Source: a virus
Length of the DNA: 64,000 bases
Strand: one strand, 5' to 3'
Virus record (IMG/VR): IMGVR_UViG_3300009034_000010
Span: 1-64,000 of that record
Under the pieces are notes generated by a model. That model saw only the letters and a list, made by a program, of their open reading frames with translations. It made no database searches and was not told where the DNA came from. Position numbers and translations under genes: made by a program. Positions 43,939 through 53,075 of this stretch are shown piece by piece. The stretch's first letter is position 1, and the number at the start of each line of letters is the position of its first letter.

Positions 43939-44409
43939 ATGGCGAATAAGAAACGTACTGAAAGAACTCTTAAGCAAATGAGAGCTAAAAAAGAAATTTC
44001 AAAAGTTGCTAAAGCTAAAAATACAGTCAAGATTGAAGGTAAAAAACCTGCTTCTCAACTTCAACTCTTTGAAATGCAGAGAACCTTCTCAGCCAGAGTA
44101 GATGCTTCTATAATGAGTACTGCCGCTATTGCGAAACTATTGGTTGATAAAGGGGTAATTACCTGGGACGAGTATAAAGAGTCCTATAGAACAATGAAAG
44201 AAAATTTGGTCTTCGTAAGAAATACCACATCAGAAGCTATAGCATATTTTGGAGCTAAAGCAAATAACGAAGATATAGGCGCTTTTATTTACGAAAAAGG
44301 TATTGCTTTTGGTATGGACCCTGGCGTACTCGATGGTATATTCGGTGCCAAAAAATCTGAAAGTCGTATCATTAAGCCTAATCAAGTTAAAATTATCCAA
44401 GCTAAGTAG
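43939..44409 (+). CDS. Unknown protein between resolvase and DNA polymerase
   Basis: A 156-residue protein. The N-terminal 45 residues are Lys/Arg-rich (MANKKRTERTLKQMRAKKEI), the remainder helical (SARVDASIMSTAAIAKLLVD). GAGG precedes the ATG. A DNA-binding or polymerase-accessory role is possible from context. No domain is recognised. Confidence 0.5.
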   Translation: MANKKRTERTLKQMRAKKEISKVAKAKNTVKIEGKKPASQLQLFEMQRTFSARVDASIMSTAAIAKLLVDKGVITWDEYKESYRTMKENLVFVRNTTSEAIAYFGAKANNEDIGAFIYEKGIAFGMDPGVLDGIFGAKKSESRIIKPNQVKIIQAK

Positions 44410-44426
44410 CCTACCGGAGTAAATAA

Positions 44427-47123
44427 GTGAAGTACGAATGCCCTGATAATACATGTGAATTTAAAGGTGAAGGTGTATGTCCTTACCCTGTATCTAAAGG
44501 TAAGAATTGTATTCACCACATAGAATCTCCGTGTGTAAAATGCAAAGTAGAAAAGAATTTGTATCCTGCTTTCGGAAACGCTCAGAGTCGAGTTATGGTT
44601 ATAGGGGGCTGTAACTTTGACTCTGATAAAGATATAGTTATTTCACAATTTAATCAAGCTTCCGCAGAAGCGAATTTACCTGCATCATATTACTACACTA
44701 CTGCAATTTCTTGTTATGTAAATAAAAAACCAACTATTAATCTTATTAAGCGCTGTAATAAATGGCTTAAACAACAAATAGACATAATAAAGCCTAAATA
44801 CGTTATGTTACTTGGTGAAACTGCTTTTAAGGCTGTTCTATGGGATTTTGATCTTATTACAAGAAGAAAACCTGAGATAGATGCATGTGCAGGGGCTCAT
44901 ATAATAAAAGATGGAATAGTTTACTTTCCTGTCCATAATTTTAAGGATATTGAAACTAATATCTCTAAGCGTCAAGCATTTAGAGAACATCTTATAAAAT
45001 TTCTTGAATTAATAAATGGAGTAAGAAAAATAACTCCGACTTATTATAAAGAAGCTGACTCTGAGAAAGATCTTTCATACATAAAAGAGATAGCTGAACA
45101 AACTGGACGAGTAGCTGTTGATATTGAAACAAATGCTTTTACTCCATTTCTGCCAGATTCAGAGATAACAACTTTGTCATTATCTGTTAACGAAGCTGAG
45201 TCTTTCGTTCTTCCTTTATCGTACCGGCACGGGGCTTATTTCAAAAAATGGAATTATACTCCAAAGGTCAATCCTTTATTAGCTATTACATATATCAATA
45301 AATTATTGAAAGATCCTAATATTACAAAGATTTTTCATAATGCTGCTTTTGATATAGTTTGGCTGGAAACTATTCTCGGTCTTGAAATTGTTAATTACGA
45401 TGACACAATGCTCATGAAATTCTTAATGAATCAGAATGAGCAAGAACGAAAAGCTTTAAAAGTTCTTCTTAAACAACATACTGATATTGGTTTTTATGAG
45501 TACGCACTTAAACAATATGTTGGTGACGGTGAATCCTATATGAATATCCCTCCCAATATTATGGTTGATTATAACGCAGGGGATACAGATGGTACTCTTC
45601 GTTTGTGGAACCTTTTCCGACCAAAGCTTCGAGATAAAGAACTTTGGGATATTCATTATAATTTTATGGTGCCTCAACTTAGAGGTATTATGGATTTAAT
45701 AAAGACAGGAATTGCGTTAGATGTACCTCATTGTATACGTATGAAAGAGAAAAATGAGGAGCGACTTATTGAATTATTTTCTAAATTACGATCATTACAG
45801 GAAGTAGCAAATTTTGAAAGACAGACTGGTTTAGAATTCAAGCCTAGTTCCGATAAACATAAATTCGCTGTTGTTTATGGTGGGGAAATTACGACTGAGG
45901 AAGAGGTGCCTCGTAGGATAGTAAACGGTAAAAAACAAGGTAAAAAAGAGTATCAGAAAGTTGTGTTCAATAGTGGTTTTAATTTAAAAGAAATAACTGT
46001 TTCTGCAAAAACTAAAACCGGAAAGAGAGAACAACGAAAGTCCTTTGGGAAAAAGGCTATTCAGCAATATTTAAGGAGTATTTATAAAGATGTTGAACTT
46101 TTAGATCCGATAAATACATTTAATCTTGATCCTTTACCTGATAACACGAATATTATGAAGTTTATTAAGTTATCAACTGAAATTGGATCTATTCAAACGC
46201 AATTATCAAATCATATAGAACCTTTTATTAACATGTGGGGGAATACTATAGATAAATGTGTTCATACTTCATATGATATTACTGGAACTACTACAGGCCG
46301 ATTATCGTCTCGGAATCCTAATTTACAAAATCTTAAACGTGATGGATTTGTGAAGGAAGCTTTTGTTTCCAGATGGGGCGATGACGGAATTCTTATAGAA
46401 GCTGATTATAAGCAGCTTGAATTATTTGTCATGGCTATAGTTAGTCAGGACCCGACATTTATTCATGCTTTTGCTAATGGAATTGATCTTCATTTGAAAA
46501 CGGCAGCTAATATTGTTTTTCGGTGTGTAGAAGAAGCTGTATCAAAGCAAATGCGCACAATGGCCAAAACGGTAAATTTTGGCATAATTTACGGAAAGAC
46601 AGCTTATTCCCTTAAAGAAGATTTAAATGTCACTGAGGAGGAAGCTGAGGCCATTCTGGAGGGGTATTTTAGAGAATACCCAGGTGTGTACGCATATTGT
46701 GAAAGAATAAAAGCTGAGGCTCGCTCTAAAGGCTTTGTTACTACAGTAATGGGTAGGCGGCGTTACTTAGATTATTCAGACCCGAATGGAGCGGATAGAC
46801 AAGCGGTGAATACCACTATTCAGTCTCCGGCTTCCGATGTTTGTGTGACGGCGGTAAATTTATTACAGCAATATTATCGGAAAGTAGCTACAGACCGGGC
46901 ACTTAAGACAAAAACGAAAAATACTAATTGGTTTTTAGATAAAGAAATTAAGAAAAATACTGTAGCTTTAGCTTGCGGAACTGTACACGATAGTATTATA
47001 ATAGACTGTAAAAGAGCATTTTTGAATCCGATTGTTAAGGCTACTAAATTAATTATGGAAAATACTGGGTTACCCTGGCTGACTATTCCTCTTAAAGTGG
47101 ATATAAAATACGTAAAAATTTAA
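44427..47123 (+). CDS. DNA polymerase I family with N-terminal uracil-DNA glycosylase-like domain
   Basis: An 898-residue protein from GTG 44427. Residues 1-195 look like a family 4/5 UDG-type domain (Cys pair CVKC at 36-39, YYTTAISCYVNKKP, KPKYVMLLGETAF). Residues about 225-400 are a 3'-5' exonuclease (VAVDIETNAFTPF, FHNAAFDIVW, DYNAGDTDGTLRLW). The polymerase carries motif A ADYKQLELFVMAIV, motif B RTMAKTVNFGIIYGK and motif C VHDSIIID. Motif C has DS instead of DE. A known parallel is the UDG-like domain of the SPO1 polymerase. Confidence 0.88.
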   Translation: MKYECPDNTCEFKGEGVCPYPVSKGKNCIHHIESPCVKCKVEKNLYPAFGNAQSRVMVIGGCNFDSDKDIVISQFNQASAEANLPASYYYTTAISCYVNKKPTINLIKRCNKWLKQQIDIIKPKYVMLLGETAFKAVLWDFDLITRRKPEIDACAGAHIIKDGIVYFPVHNFKDIETNISKRQAFREHLIKFLELINGVRKITPTYYKEADSEKDLSYIKEIAEQTGRVAVDIETNAFTPFLPDSEITTLSLSVNEAESFVLPLSYRHGAYFKKWNYTPKVNPLLAITYINKLLKDPNITKIFHNAAFDIVWLETILGLEIVNYDDTMLMKFLMNQNEQERKALKVLLKQHTDIGFYEYALKQYVGDGESYMNIPPNIMVDYNAGDTDGTLRLWNLFRPKLRDKELWDIHYNFMVPQLRGIMDLIKTGIALDVPHCIRMKEKNEERLIELFSKLRSLQEVANFERQTGLEFKPSSDKHKFAVVYGGEITTEEEVPRRIVNGKKQGKKEYQKVVFNSGFNLKEITVSAKTKTGKREQRKSFGKKAIQQYLRSIYKDVELLDPINTFNLDPLPDNTNIMKFIKLSTEIGSIQTQLSNHIEPFINMWGNTIDKCVHTSYDITGTTTGRLSSRNPNLQNLKRDGFVKEAFVSRWGDDGILIEADYKQLELFVMAIVSQDPTFIHAFANGIDLHLKTAANIVFRCVEEAVSKQMRTMAKTVNFGIIYGKTAYSLKEDLNVTEEEAEAILEGYFREYPGVYAYCERIKAEARSKGFVTTVMGRRRYLDYSDPNGADRQAVNTTIQSPASDVCVTAVNLLQQYYRKVATDRALKTKTKNTNWFLDKEIKKNTVALACGTVHDSIIIDCKRAFLNPIVKATKLIMENTGLPWLTIPLKVDIKYVKI

Positions 47124-47178
47124 GAAATATGAAAGAGTGGGATGAGAAGTCCGAAATAATATTGGACAAGGCGACGTA

Positions 47179-47520
47179 ATGTATAAAATATTAAATTATG
47201 CAGACAGATCCAGAACTCTTGAGGAGGTGGCTCGTATTCTTAAAGCATCTTTAGGTATACGAATGCTTAAAGGCCGAGAAGATATGTGGCAGGTAAAATT
47301 AGAAAAAGTTGAAATACTTGACAGCAGCAATCCTTTAAAAACCAAATATGCTTTTGTTAGAAATAATAATCCGAATGCTGCTTTAAATCTTTTATGTGTT
47401 AAACTTTCTTATGCACTTGTACGTATAGACGATACTAAGTACCGTTTAGGCGAAATTAAACGTGGTCCAATGTATCTCAGATTATACGAAGAAAATTGGA
47501 GTACTGATAGAAAAATATGA
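47179..47520 (+). CDS. Unknown small protein after DNA polymerase
   Basis: A 113-residue protein (MYKILNYADRSRTLEEVARI). An alpha/beta fold is likely (MWQVKLEKVEILDSSNPLK), with no recognised motif. It lies downstream of the polymerase gene. Confidence 0.45.
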   Translation: MYKILNYADRSRTLEEVARILKASLGIRMLKGREDMWQVKLEKVEILDSSNPLKTKYAFVRNNNPNAALNLLCVKLSYALVRIDDTKYRLGEIKRGPMYLRLYEENWSTDRKI

Positions 47521-47574
47521 ATGAATTATTTAATATATTATTGATAAAGTTATATACAAAAATTGAGGGGATCG

Positions 47575-48003
47575 ATGTCTAAGTATAATTTAACTGAACC
47601 AAGTGTTGCAATAAGACTAGGCAAAGCTGGTGAGCACTTTGTATGTTTTGATTTATTAATGCAAGGTTACAGTGCATTTTTAGCTGATAAAGATAGTTCT
47701 TATGATATAGTTGTAGAAGTAGAAAATACGCTAAAAAGAGTTCAAGTCAAAACTACTGCTAATATTAAAAGTTACTCGCATTCTAAAGATACTTACAGAT
47801 ACAGTACAAGAAGAGCTAAAGGTGCTAGGAAAAGATTTGATATAGACGAAGTAGATGTATTTGCTTTTGTAGCTACAGATATTCAGAAAATATGTTATAT
47901 TTCTATAAAAAACATGATTAGTGCTTCAGGTGGGGTAAAACAAGCTATATGTTTGAAACGAGGACAATTCAGTATAAATAGTAGGTTAGTAAGTGCATTA
48001 TGA
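47575..48003 (+). CDS. PD-(D/E)XK nuclease-like protein
   Basis: A 142-residue protein from the ATG at 47575 (GAGGGG upstream). GKAGEHFVCFDLLMQGYSAF, KDSSYDIVVEVENTLKRVQV and KTT form the core of a PD-(D/E)XK fold (E, D, and QVK). It resembles small endonucleases such as I-Ssp6803I-like or archaeal types. It overlaps the MT-A70 methyltransferase by 4 bp, so a nuclease-methyltransferase pair is possible. It lacks the NUMOD4/HNH signs of the other endonucleases here. Confidence 0.6.
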   Translation: MSKYNLTEPSVAIRLGKAGEHFVCFDLLMQGYSAFLADKDSSYDIVVEVENTLKRVQVKTTANIKSYSHSKDTYRYSTRRAKGARKRFDIDEVDVFAFVATDIQKICYISIKNMISASGGVKQAICLKRGQFSINSRLVSAL

Positions 48004-48581
48004 AAAAATTTAAGATTATTCTGTGTGACCCTCCATGGACATATAATGACAAACTTACTTACGGTAATGCTAAAAAAGGTGTTCATTATAAGTATAAAAC
48101 CTTGTCTATAAAAGATATTAAAGATTTGCCTATACAAAATATTGCAGCCGAAGATTGTACTTTATTTTTATGGGGTACTTGGCCTTTATTAAAAGAGTGT
48201 ATAGCGACCATGGAAACATGGGGTTTTGAGTATAAAACAGGTGGGTTTGTATGGGTTAAAGTTACAAAAACAAAGCCTACAAGAGCTGTTACGGCGTTAG
48301 GTAGGTATACTCGTGGTAATACTGAATATATCTTAATTGGAAGAAGAGGAAAATTTTTAGAAAGACATAATAAAAATATTTCACAACTTATCATGACTCC
48401 AAGAGGTGAAAAGAATAGCGAAAAACCTGTATTGGTCAATACACAAATAGATAAGTTGTATGGGTCACAATATCGTAAAATAGAGTTATTTGCTCGAAGA
48501 TGTCATCCCGGATGGACAGCTACCGGATTAGAGTACGATAAAACAGATATTCGGGACTTCTTAAAGAGGTACGAAAAATGA
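48000..48581 (+). CDS. MT-A70 family adenine methyltransferase
   Basis: A 193-residue methyltransferase with the catalytic DPPW at residues 10-13 (KIILCDPPWTYNDKL), TLFLWGTWPLLKECIATMET, VWVKVTKTKPTRA and IELFARRCHPGWTATG. The family methylates adenine N6 in RNA or DNA. It overlaps the nuclease gene upstream and the phosphoesterase gene downstream by 4 bp each. A protecting or regulatory DNA methylation role is inferred. Confidence 0.85.
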   Translation: MKKFKIILCDPPWTYNDKLTYGNAKKGVHYKYKTLSIKDIKDLPIQNIAAEDCTLFLWGTWPLLKECIATMETWGFEYKTGGFVWVKVTKTKPTRAVTALGRYTRGNTEYILIGRRGKFLERHNKNISQLIMTPRGEKNSEKPVLVNTQIDKLYGSQYRKIELFARRCHPGWTATGLEYDKTDIRDFLKRYEK

Positions 48582-49576
48582 GCGATAATCACATATTACT
48601 TTATCATGCTTTATTTGGTGGTAAGATACAAGATTTAGCAACTAAATTCGATGTATCTACTTCGAAGATACATCGAATTTTAGATAAAGCAAAAAAAGAG
48701 CATTCTTACTATTGGAAATTTAATAGAAATAAAGAATTAACTGAAGCTTATATAAACGAATTTGGAAAAGAAATTTTTAAGGATATTCTTTCACTTGAAA
48801 AAATAGGTTTGGGCGAGGAGTTCAAAGTTCCATTAAATAAGCCAAAAAAAGTAGTAGCAATAGCAGACGTTCATTATCCGTTTAATATACCATTTACGGG
48901 TTTTGAAAAGTTTCTCGCAGATTACAGTCCAGATGTTCTTATTTATTTAGGAGATTTTATAGATGTTCCTTATTTGTCTAAGTATGATAAAAACAATAAA
49001 TTAGTACTTGGAAATAAACTTAGACAAGAGTATGATGACGTTATGGAAATAATGGATCGTCAGATTAAAATTTCTAAAGCTAACGAAGTCTACTATGTGG
49101 AGGGTAACCACGAATTCAGAGTTCGAAAATTTCTTGAAGAATATCCTGCCGGAGAGGGTTTTATAGAAATACCTATTGCAATGAAACTTGAGGATCGTGG
49201 TATAACATGGATTGAATTAAATGATTGGATTAGACTTGGCAATCTCTTTTTTACTCACGGTATGTACCATAATAAATATCATGCGAGACAACATTTAGAC
49301 ACACATCAACGAAATATTATATACGGACACCTTCACACACATCAAGTGCATAGTGGATATCACCCGTTTGATAAGTCGCTACCTTATGTAGCGAAATCTA
49401 TTCCGTGTTTTTGTCATCTTAATCCAACATATATGAAGAATAGGCCGAATCAATGGTTGAACGGGCTTTATCAATGCGAGATTGAAACTAATGGTACTTT
49501 TTATGATAATATATTGGTTGTTATCAATGGCGTAATTCGTATTGTAGGAACAGGCAAGAGGTATACAAATGAGTGA
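48578..49576 (+). CDS. Calcineurin-like phosphoesterase with N-terminal HTH
   Basis: A 332-residue protein. Residues 1-45 look like a resolvase-type HTH (HALFGGKIQDLATKFDVSTS then KIHRILDKAKK). Residues about 88-300 carry phosphoesterase motifs VAIADVHYPFN, IYLGDFIDVPYLS, VEGNHEFRV, TH and GHLHTHQ. It may act on nucleotides, RNA or DNA. The HTH region also holds a 15-bp inverted repeat in its DNA. The HTH fusion is uncommon. Confidence 0.75.
   Translation: MSDNHILLYHALFGGKIQDLATKFDVSTSKIHRILDKAKKEHSYYWKFNRNKELTEAYINEFGKEIFKDILSLEKIGLGEEFKVPLNKPKKVVAIADVHYPFNIPFTGFEKFLADYSPDVLIYLGDFIDVPYLSKYDKNNKLVLGNKLRQEYDDVMEIMDRQIKISKANEVYYVEGNHEFRVRKFLEEYPAGEGFIEIPIAMKLEDRGITWIELNDWIRLGNLFFTHGMYHNKYHARQHLDTHQRNIIYGHLHTHQVHSGYHPFDKSLPYVAKSIPCFCHLNPTYMKNRPNQWLNGLYQCEIETNGTFYDNILVVINGVIRIVGTGKRYTNE
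48644..48680. repeat. 15-bp perfect inverted repeat inside the HTH-phosphoesterase gene
   Basis: AAATTCGATGTATCT (48644-48658) and its exact complement (48666-48680) surround a 7-nt centre ACTTCGA. It is in the coding part for the HTH recognition region. It could be an operator or an RNA hairpin. A coincidental 15-bp match is unlikely. Confidence 0.75.
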
Positions 49577-49793
49577 ACTTAAGAAGTTTGTCGTAGCAAC
49601 TATTAAAGCTACTTTTCGTAATAAACCTAAAACACATGCTTTGAAAGGAAGTGGAAGAAGAAAGATGGCTTGGTGCGGTTGTGTTTTTAAACGTACTCAA
49701 ATAGTTGAAACTAAAGAACAAACTATTGAGCATATTACATGTCAAAAATGTATAAATACTATTAATGCAAATTTAAAGAATATTTTAACATAG
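49569..49793 (+). CDS. Small zinc-binding protein
   Basis: A 74-residue basic protein with a CxC (MAWCGCVFKR) and a CxxC (ITCQKCINTI) pair spaced by about 22 residues, a likely zinc ribbon. Starts 8 bp inside the end of the phosphoesterase gene. Confidence 0.6.
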   Translation: MSELKKFVVATIKATFRNKPKTHALKGSGRRKMAWCGCVFKRTQIVETKEQTIEHITCQKCINTINANLKNILT

Positions 49794-49794
49794 T

Positions 49795-49878
49795 ATGTCT
49801 GTTCTAAATCAGTTAATAGATTCATTTCCAGATCATAAACCACCTGGTAAACAATGTCTTATAAAGGTAGTGATATAA
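49795..49878 (+). pseudogene. Probable remnant of the primase N-terminus
   Basis: A 27-residue frame MSVLNQLIDSFPDHKPPGKQ that resembles the start of the primase gene 0.5 kb downstream (MNSILSQLQQVFPDGKIGKR): L..QL...FPD.K..GK is shared. It ends where the HNH gene begins. It may mark the place where the endonuclease gene entered, leaving a 5' fragment while primase kept or gained a new start. Confidence 0.45.
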
Positions 49879-50376
49879 ATGAAAGAAAATTGGAAAGATA
49901 TAAAGGATTTTGAAGGTTATTATCAGGTTTCTAATTTAGGAAGAGTAAAAAGTTTAAGAAGAAAAAGAATAACAGGAGGTTATCTAAAAGAACGTATTCT
50001 TAAGTTTAATTTACAAACTGTTGGATATTACACAGTTACTTTATATAAAAATGGAGTTATATCTCAACGTAGAGTTCATAGACTTGTAACAGAAGCTTTT
50101 ATTCTTAATGTATTTAATAAGCCATGTGTTAATCATAAAAGTGGTATTAAGATAGATAATGAAGTTGAGAATCTCGAATGGTGTACTTATTCTGAAAATG
50201 AAAAACATGCTTATTCTTCTTTAGGAAAGACGAGACATCGTGGTTATAAGAAATTATGCGATACTGATATAAAACAAATTAAAGAACTTAAAGCTAAAGG
50301 TCTTTCCAAAAGATCAATAGCTAAAATGTTTAATGTTGTTCATTCTACAATTGGTTATTATACAAAGAATGATTAA
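49879..50376 (+). CDS. NUMOD4/HNH homing endonuclease
   Basis: A 165-residue homing endonuclease: KENWKDIKDFEGYYQVSNLG, GRVKSLRRKRI, HRLVTEAFILNVFNKPCVNH followed by KSGIKIDNEVENLEWCTYSE, and the C-terminal HTH (IKELKAKGLSKRSIAKMFNV). It lies between the primase N-terminal remnant and the primase start, which suggests insertion at the 5' end of primase. Confidence 0.85.
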   Translation: MKENWKDIKDFEGYYQVSNLGRVKSLRRKRITGGYLKERILKFNLQTVGYYTVTLYKNGVISQRRVHRLVTEAFILNVFNKPCVNHKSGIKIDNEVENLEWCTYSENEKHAYSSLGKTRHRGYKKLCDTDIKQIKELKAKGLSKRSIAKMFNVVHSTIGYYTKND

Positions 50377-50377
50377 C

Positions 50378-51277
50378 ATGAATAGTATATTATCGCAACT
50401 ACAGCAAGTATTTCCAGATGGAAAAATAGGTAAAAGATGGTATAACATTTGTTGTCCTTTTTGTGAACAGGCTGGTCTTAGACCGGATAGAAAATACCAT
50501 TTAGGAATAAATTATAAGAAAGGTTATATACATTGTTGGAGATGTTTAAGAGTTCACAAACTCAATTATTTTTTAAAACTTGTTGATGTTCAAATTGACT
50601 TAACTGAGTTAGAGGATGGAGATTCCGAACCTGCAACTTATTTTATTCATAAAAAAATTGGAATAAAGTTTCCGTCCGAGTATATTAATATTCTTGATTT
50701 GTATGATCCACAATATCCAGCATATATTCAAGCTTTAAAGTATATCGATAAACGAATTGGTATTGATTTGGCAGTGAAATTGAATGTTGGATTTTGTAAT
50801 ATAGGAGACTACGCTAATAGAATTGTTGTTCCTGTGTTTGATCTAAATGATGAAATTATTTATTTTGCAGCCAGAGCTGTATATCCTTTTATTGAGCCTA
50901 AAATTAAAAATCCGGTAGGCCCACGTAGAGATATTTTATTTAATTGGAATGTGGCACAAAGATTCTCTGAAATATTCATAATGGAAGGTATTTTTGGTGC
51001 ATTAACTGTTTATCCTTACGGTATTGCTACTTTAGGGAAAGAGATAACAGATGAACAGATCTTAAAAATAATACGAACAAATGTTAAAATTATTAATATA
51101 GTTCTTGATAACGATGCAATAAAAGAAGCGTATGTTATTGCCGAACGTATACGAGGACTTACTCATCGAGTTAAAATAAGAGTTCTTGAATTGAGCGCCG
51201 GACAGCCTGATGATTTCTCATTTGATCATTTGTTAATGTTGAAAAGTAATACGCAGTTTTATACAAGGTTATTTTAA
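50378..51277 (+). CDS. DnaG-like DNA primase
   Basis: A 299-residue primase. Zinc-binding region: CPFC (C26/C29) and CWRC (C53/C56). The Toprim domain has FIMEGIFGALTVYPYGIATL (Glu) and NIVLDNDAIKEAYVIAERIR (Asp-x-Asp). It makes primers at the phage fork and probably pairs with the helicase, whose gene overlaps its last base. Confidence 0.85.
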   Translation: MNSILSQLQQVFPDGKIGKRWYNICCPFCEQAGLRPDRKYHLGINYKKGYIHCWRCLRVHKLNYFLKLVDVQIDLTELEDGDSEPATYFIHKKIGIKFPSEYINILDLYDPQYPAYIQALKYIDKRIGIDLAVKLNVGFCNIGDYANRIVVPVFDLNDEIIYFAARAVYPFIEPKIKNPVGPRRDILFNWNVAQRFSEIFIMEGIFGALTVYPYGIATLGKEITDEQILKIIRTNVKIINIVLDNDAIKEAYVIAERIRGLTHRVKIRVLELSAGQPDDFSFDHLLMLKSNTQFYTRLF

Positions 51278-52629
51278 TGGAAGAAGTTCGAGAGACGTTT
51301 AATTTTACGCCAGCATTTCAAGTGTCTGTACTTTCATATTTATTTAATGATGCCAATTTATTTAGAAGATTCACAAAGTATATTCAAGTATCCTATTTTA
51401 CAGAATTTCAATTTAGGGATATTTTGGAAATTGCGATAAATTTTTTTGCAAAGTATGAAGAAGTACCAAATAAAACTTCTTTATTAAATGAGTTAAATAC
51501 ACTTTGTATAAGAACAAACGGTCGGACAACTATTCAAGATTATCAGGACTATATAAATGAAATTTATAGTTTTAAATTTAATGAAGAATACGTAAAAGAA
51601 GAGATAATACGTTTTATACAAGTTCAAGCAGTATATACTGCTTTAAAAGAATGTACTAATTTCATGCATTTAGAAAATAAAGTGGTTGATACTGTAGTAA
51701 AAGCCGCTAGTGTAAAAAATAAGTTACTCTTTGATGGAGGCTATGACTATAAAAAAGAAATTAAAAATCGTGTTGAACTATTAAAAAAAGGAGTTAGGAC
51801 TCCGAATCAAGTTCCTATTGGTATGAATGATATAGATGCAGTAACTGGCGAAGGTTTAGGAAGCGGAGAGTTAGGTGTAGTTATAGGGCAAACAGGAATA
51901 GGTAAATCTATTTTCTTGTGTAATGTTGCTATCGGATCTTGCATGATAGGTAAAAAAGTTTTTTACGGTACAATGGAATCTGGGGTAACACCTCTGGCCG
52001 GTCGTATAGATGGACATGTTTCAACGTATACGGCAGAAGAAATGAAATCAAGAACCGATAAGTTAATAACATCTGTTATGCGTCTTCGTGGGGAATTAAA
52101 AATGAAAGAGTTCCCTCAAGCTGCGACTACACCATCAGATATTTCAAATTATGTTAATGATCTTATTGCAAATGGATATAAACCTGATATAATAATATTA
52201 GATTACATTGGTATTATGGCTGCGGAGAGACGGTTTAAAGATGTACGTCATGCAATACAAAATATTTGCCAAAATATTGTAGGAAAAATAGCTAAAAGAT
52301 ATGAAGTACCTGTGTGGTCAGCGCATCAATCGAGTGAGGTAGTTCAAGAAACGGATATTGGAAAATTAGCTCAACCGAAAAAAACAAGTAGAAAAGTTAT
52401 TGGAATATCTGGAATTGCTGAAGCTAAAGTAGCACTAGCTTCAGAATGTGACTTTTTGATTTCTTTGAACCAAGATGCAATAGAGAAATCATTGATTCCA
52501 GAAGAAATGAGAATTCATGTAATGAAAAATCGCTTAGGACCTACCGGTGATACTTTTCGTATGAGCATTGATAGAAAACGTTTTGTAATAACAGAAATCG
52601 GAAAATTAAACATACCACGGGGTGTATAG
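51277..52629 (+). CDS. DnaB-like replicative helicase
   Basis: A 450-residue RecA-fold helicase. Walker A is GQTGIGKS (residues 204-211), Walker B region KPDIIILDYIGIMA, and the downstream VPVWSAHQSSEV and MRIHVMKNRLGPTGDTFRM complete the usual motifs. The N-terminal 150 residues resemble the DnaB N-domain. Genes of primase and helicase are adjacent and overlap, fitting a primosome. Confidence 0.87.
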   Translation: MEEVRETFNFTPAFQVSVLSYLFNDANLFRRFTKYIQVSYFTEFQFRDILEIAINFFAKYEEVPNKTSLLNELNTLCIRTNGRTTIQDYQDYINEIYSFKFNEEYVKEEIIRFIQVQAVYTALKECTNFMHLENKVVDTVVKAASVKNKLLFDGGYDYKKEIKNRVELLKKGVRTPNQVPIGMNDIDAVTGEGLGSGELGVVIGQTGIGKSIFLCNVAIGSCMIGKKVFYGTMESGVTPLAGRIDGHVSTYTAEEMKSRTDKLITSVMRLRGELKMKEFPQAATTPSDISNYVNDLIANGYKPDIIILDYIGIMAAERRFKDVRHAIQNICQNIVGKIAKRYEVPVWSAHQSSEVVQETDIGKLAQPKKTSRKVIGISGIAEAKVALASECDFLISLNQDAIEKSLIPEEMRIHVMKNRLGPTGDTFRMSIDRKRFVITEIGKLNIPRGV

Positions 52630-52630
52630 T

Positions 52631-53074
52631 ATGAGCATTCTGGAAGATTTAGCAGGACGTTTTGATAATAAAGGGGACTTTATACAGAGTATTGCATTCT
52701 TATCTAAACAAGAATACGCTCAATTACTTACTCTTTTTAAAGGTTCAACAGACGCTCTTAATGAACTTATTATGTTTGTTATAGAAACTTTGACCTATAA
52801 ACTTGGCGTAAAATTTGATAATATGAAATTAGGTCGAGAAGCTTATCCTTATTTGAACAAAGAAACTAATGAGCGTGAAATGATTTACCCTCTTGTTTTA
52901 ACTTTGTTTAATCGTGGACAAAAAGTTTTAATAATGGAAGGTGGAGAGACTAAAGTAGTGACACAGGATTTGATATTATTATTTGATAAATTATTAACTA
53001 TGAATATGATACACTCTTCCAGTAAACCGATGGTTGATTTTTCATTATTAGTTAACGTAGGTATAGAGTGTTGA
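52631..53074 (+). CDS. Unknown protein after the helicase
   Basis: A 147-residue protein from the ATG at 52631 (MSILEDLAGRFDNKGDFIQS). Mixed alpha/beta, with no named domain. It could be a helicase partner from position only. Confidence 0.45.
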   Translation: MSILEDLAGRFDNKGDFIQSIAFLSKQEYAQLLTLFKGSTDALNELIMFVIETLTYKLGVKFDNMKLGREAYPYLNKETNEREMIYPLVLTLFNRGQKVLIMEGGETKVVTQDLILLFDKLLTMNMIHSSSKPMVDFSLLVNVGIEC

Positions 53075-53075
53075 C

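Noticed and set aside
47129-47179. 16-codon frame MKEWDEKSEIILDKAT before the 47179 gene
   Set aside because: Too short, with no good ribosome binding site. It could be a leader peptide, but the support is weak.
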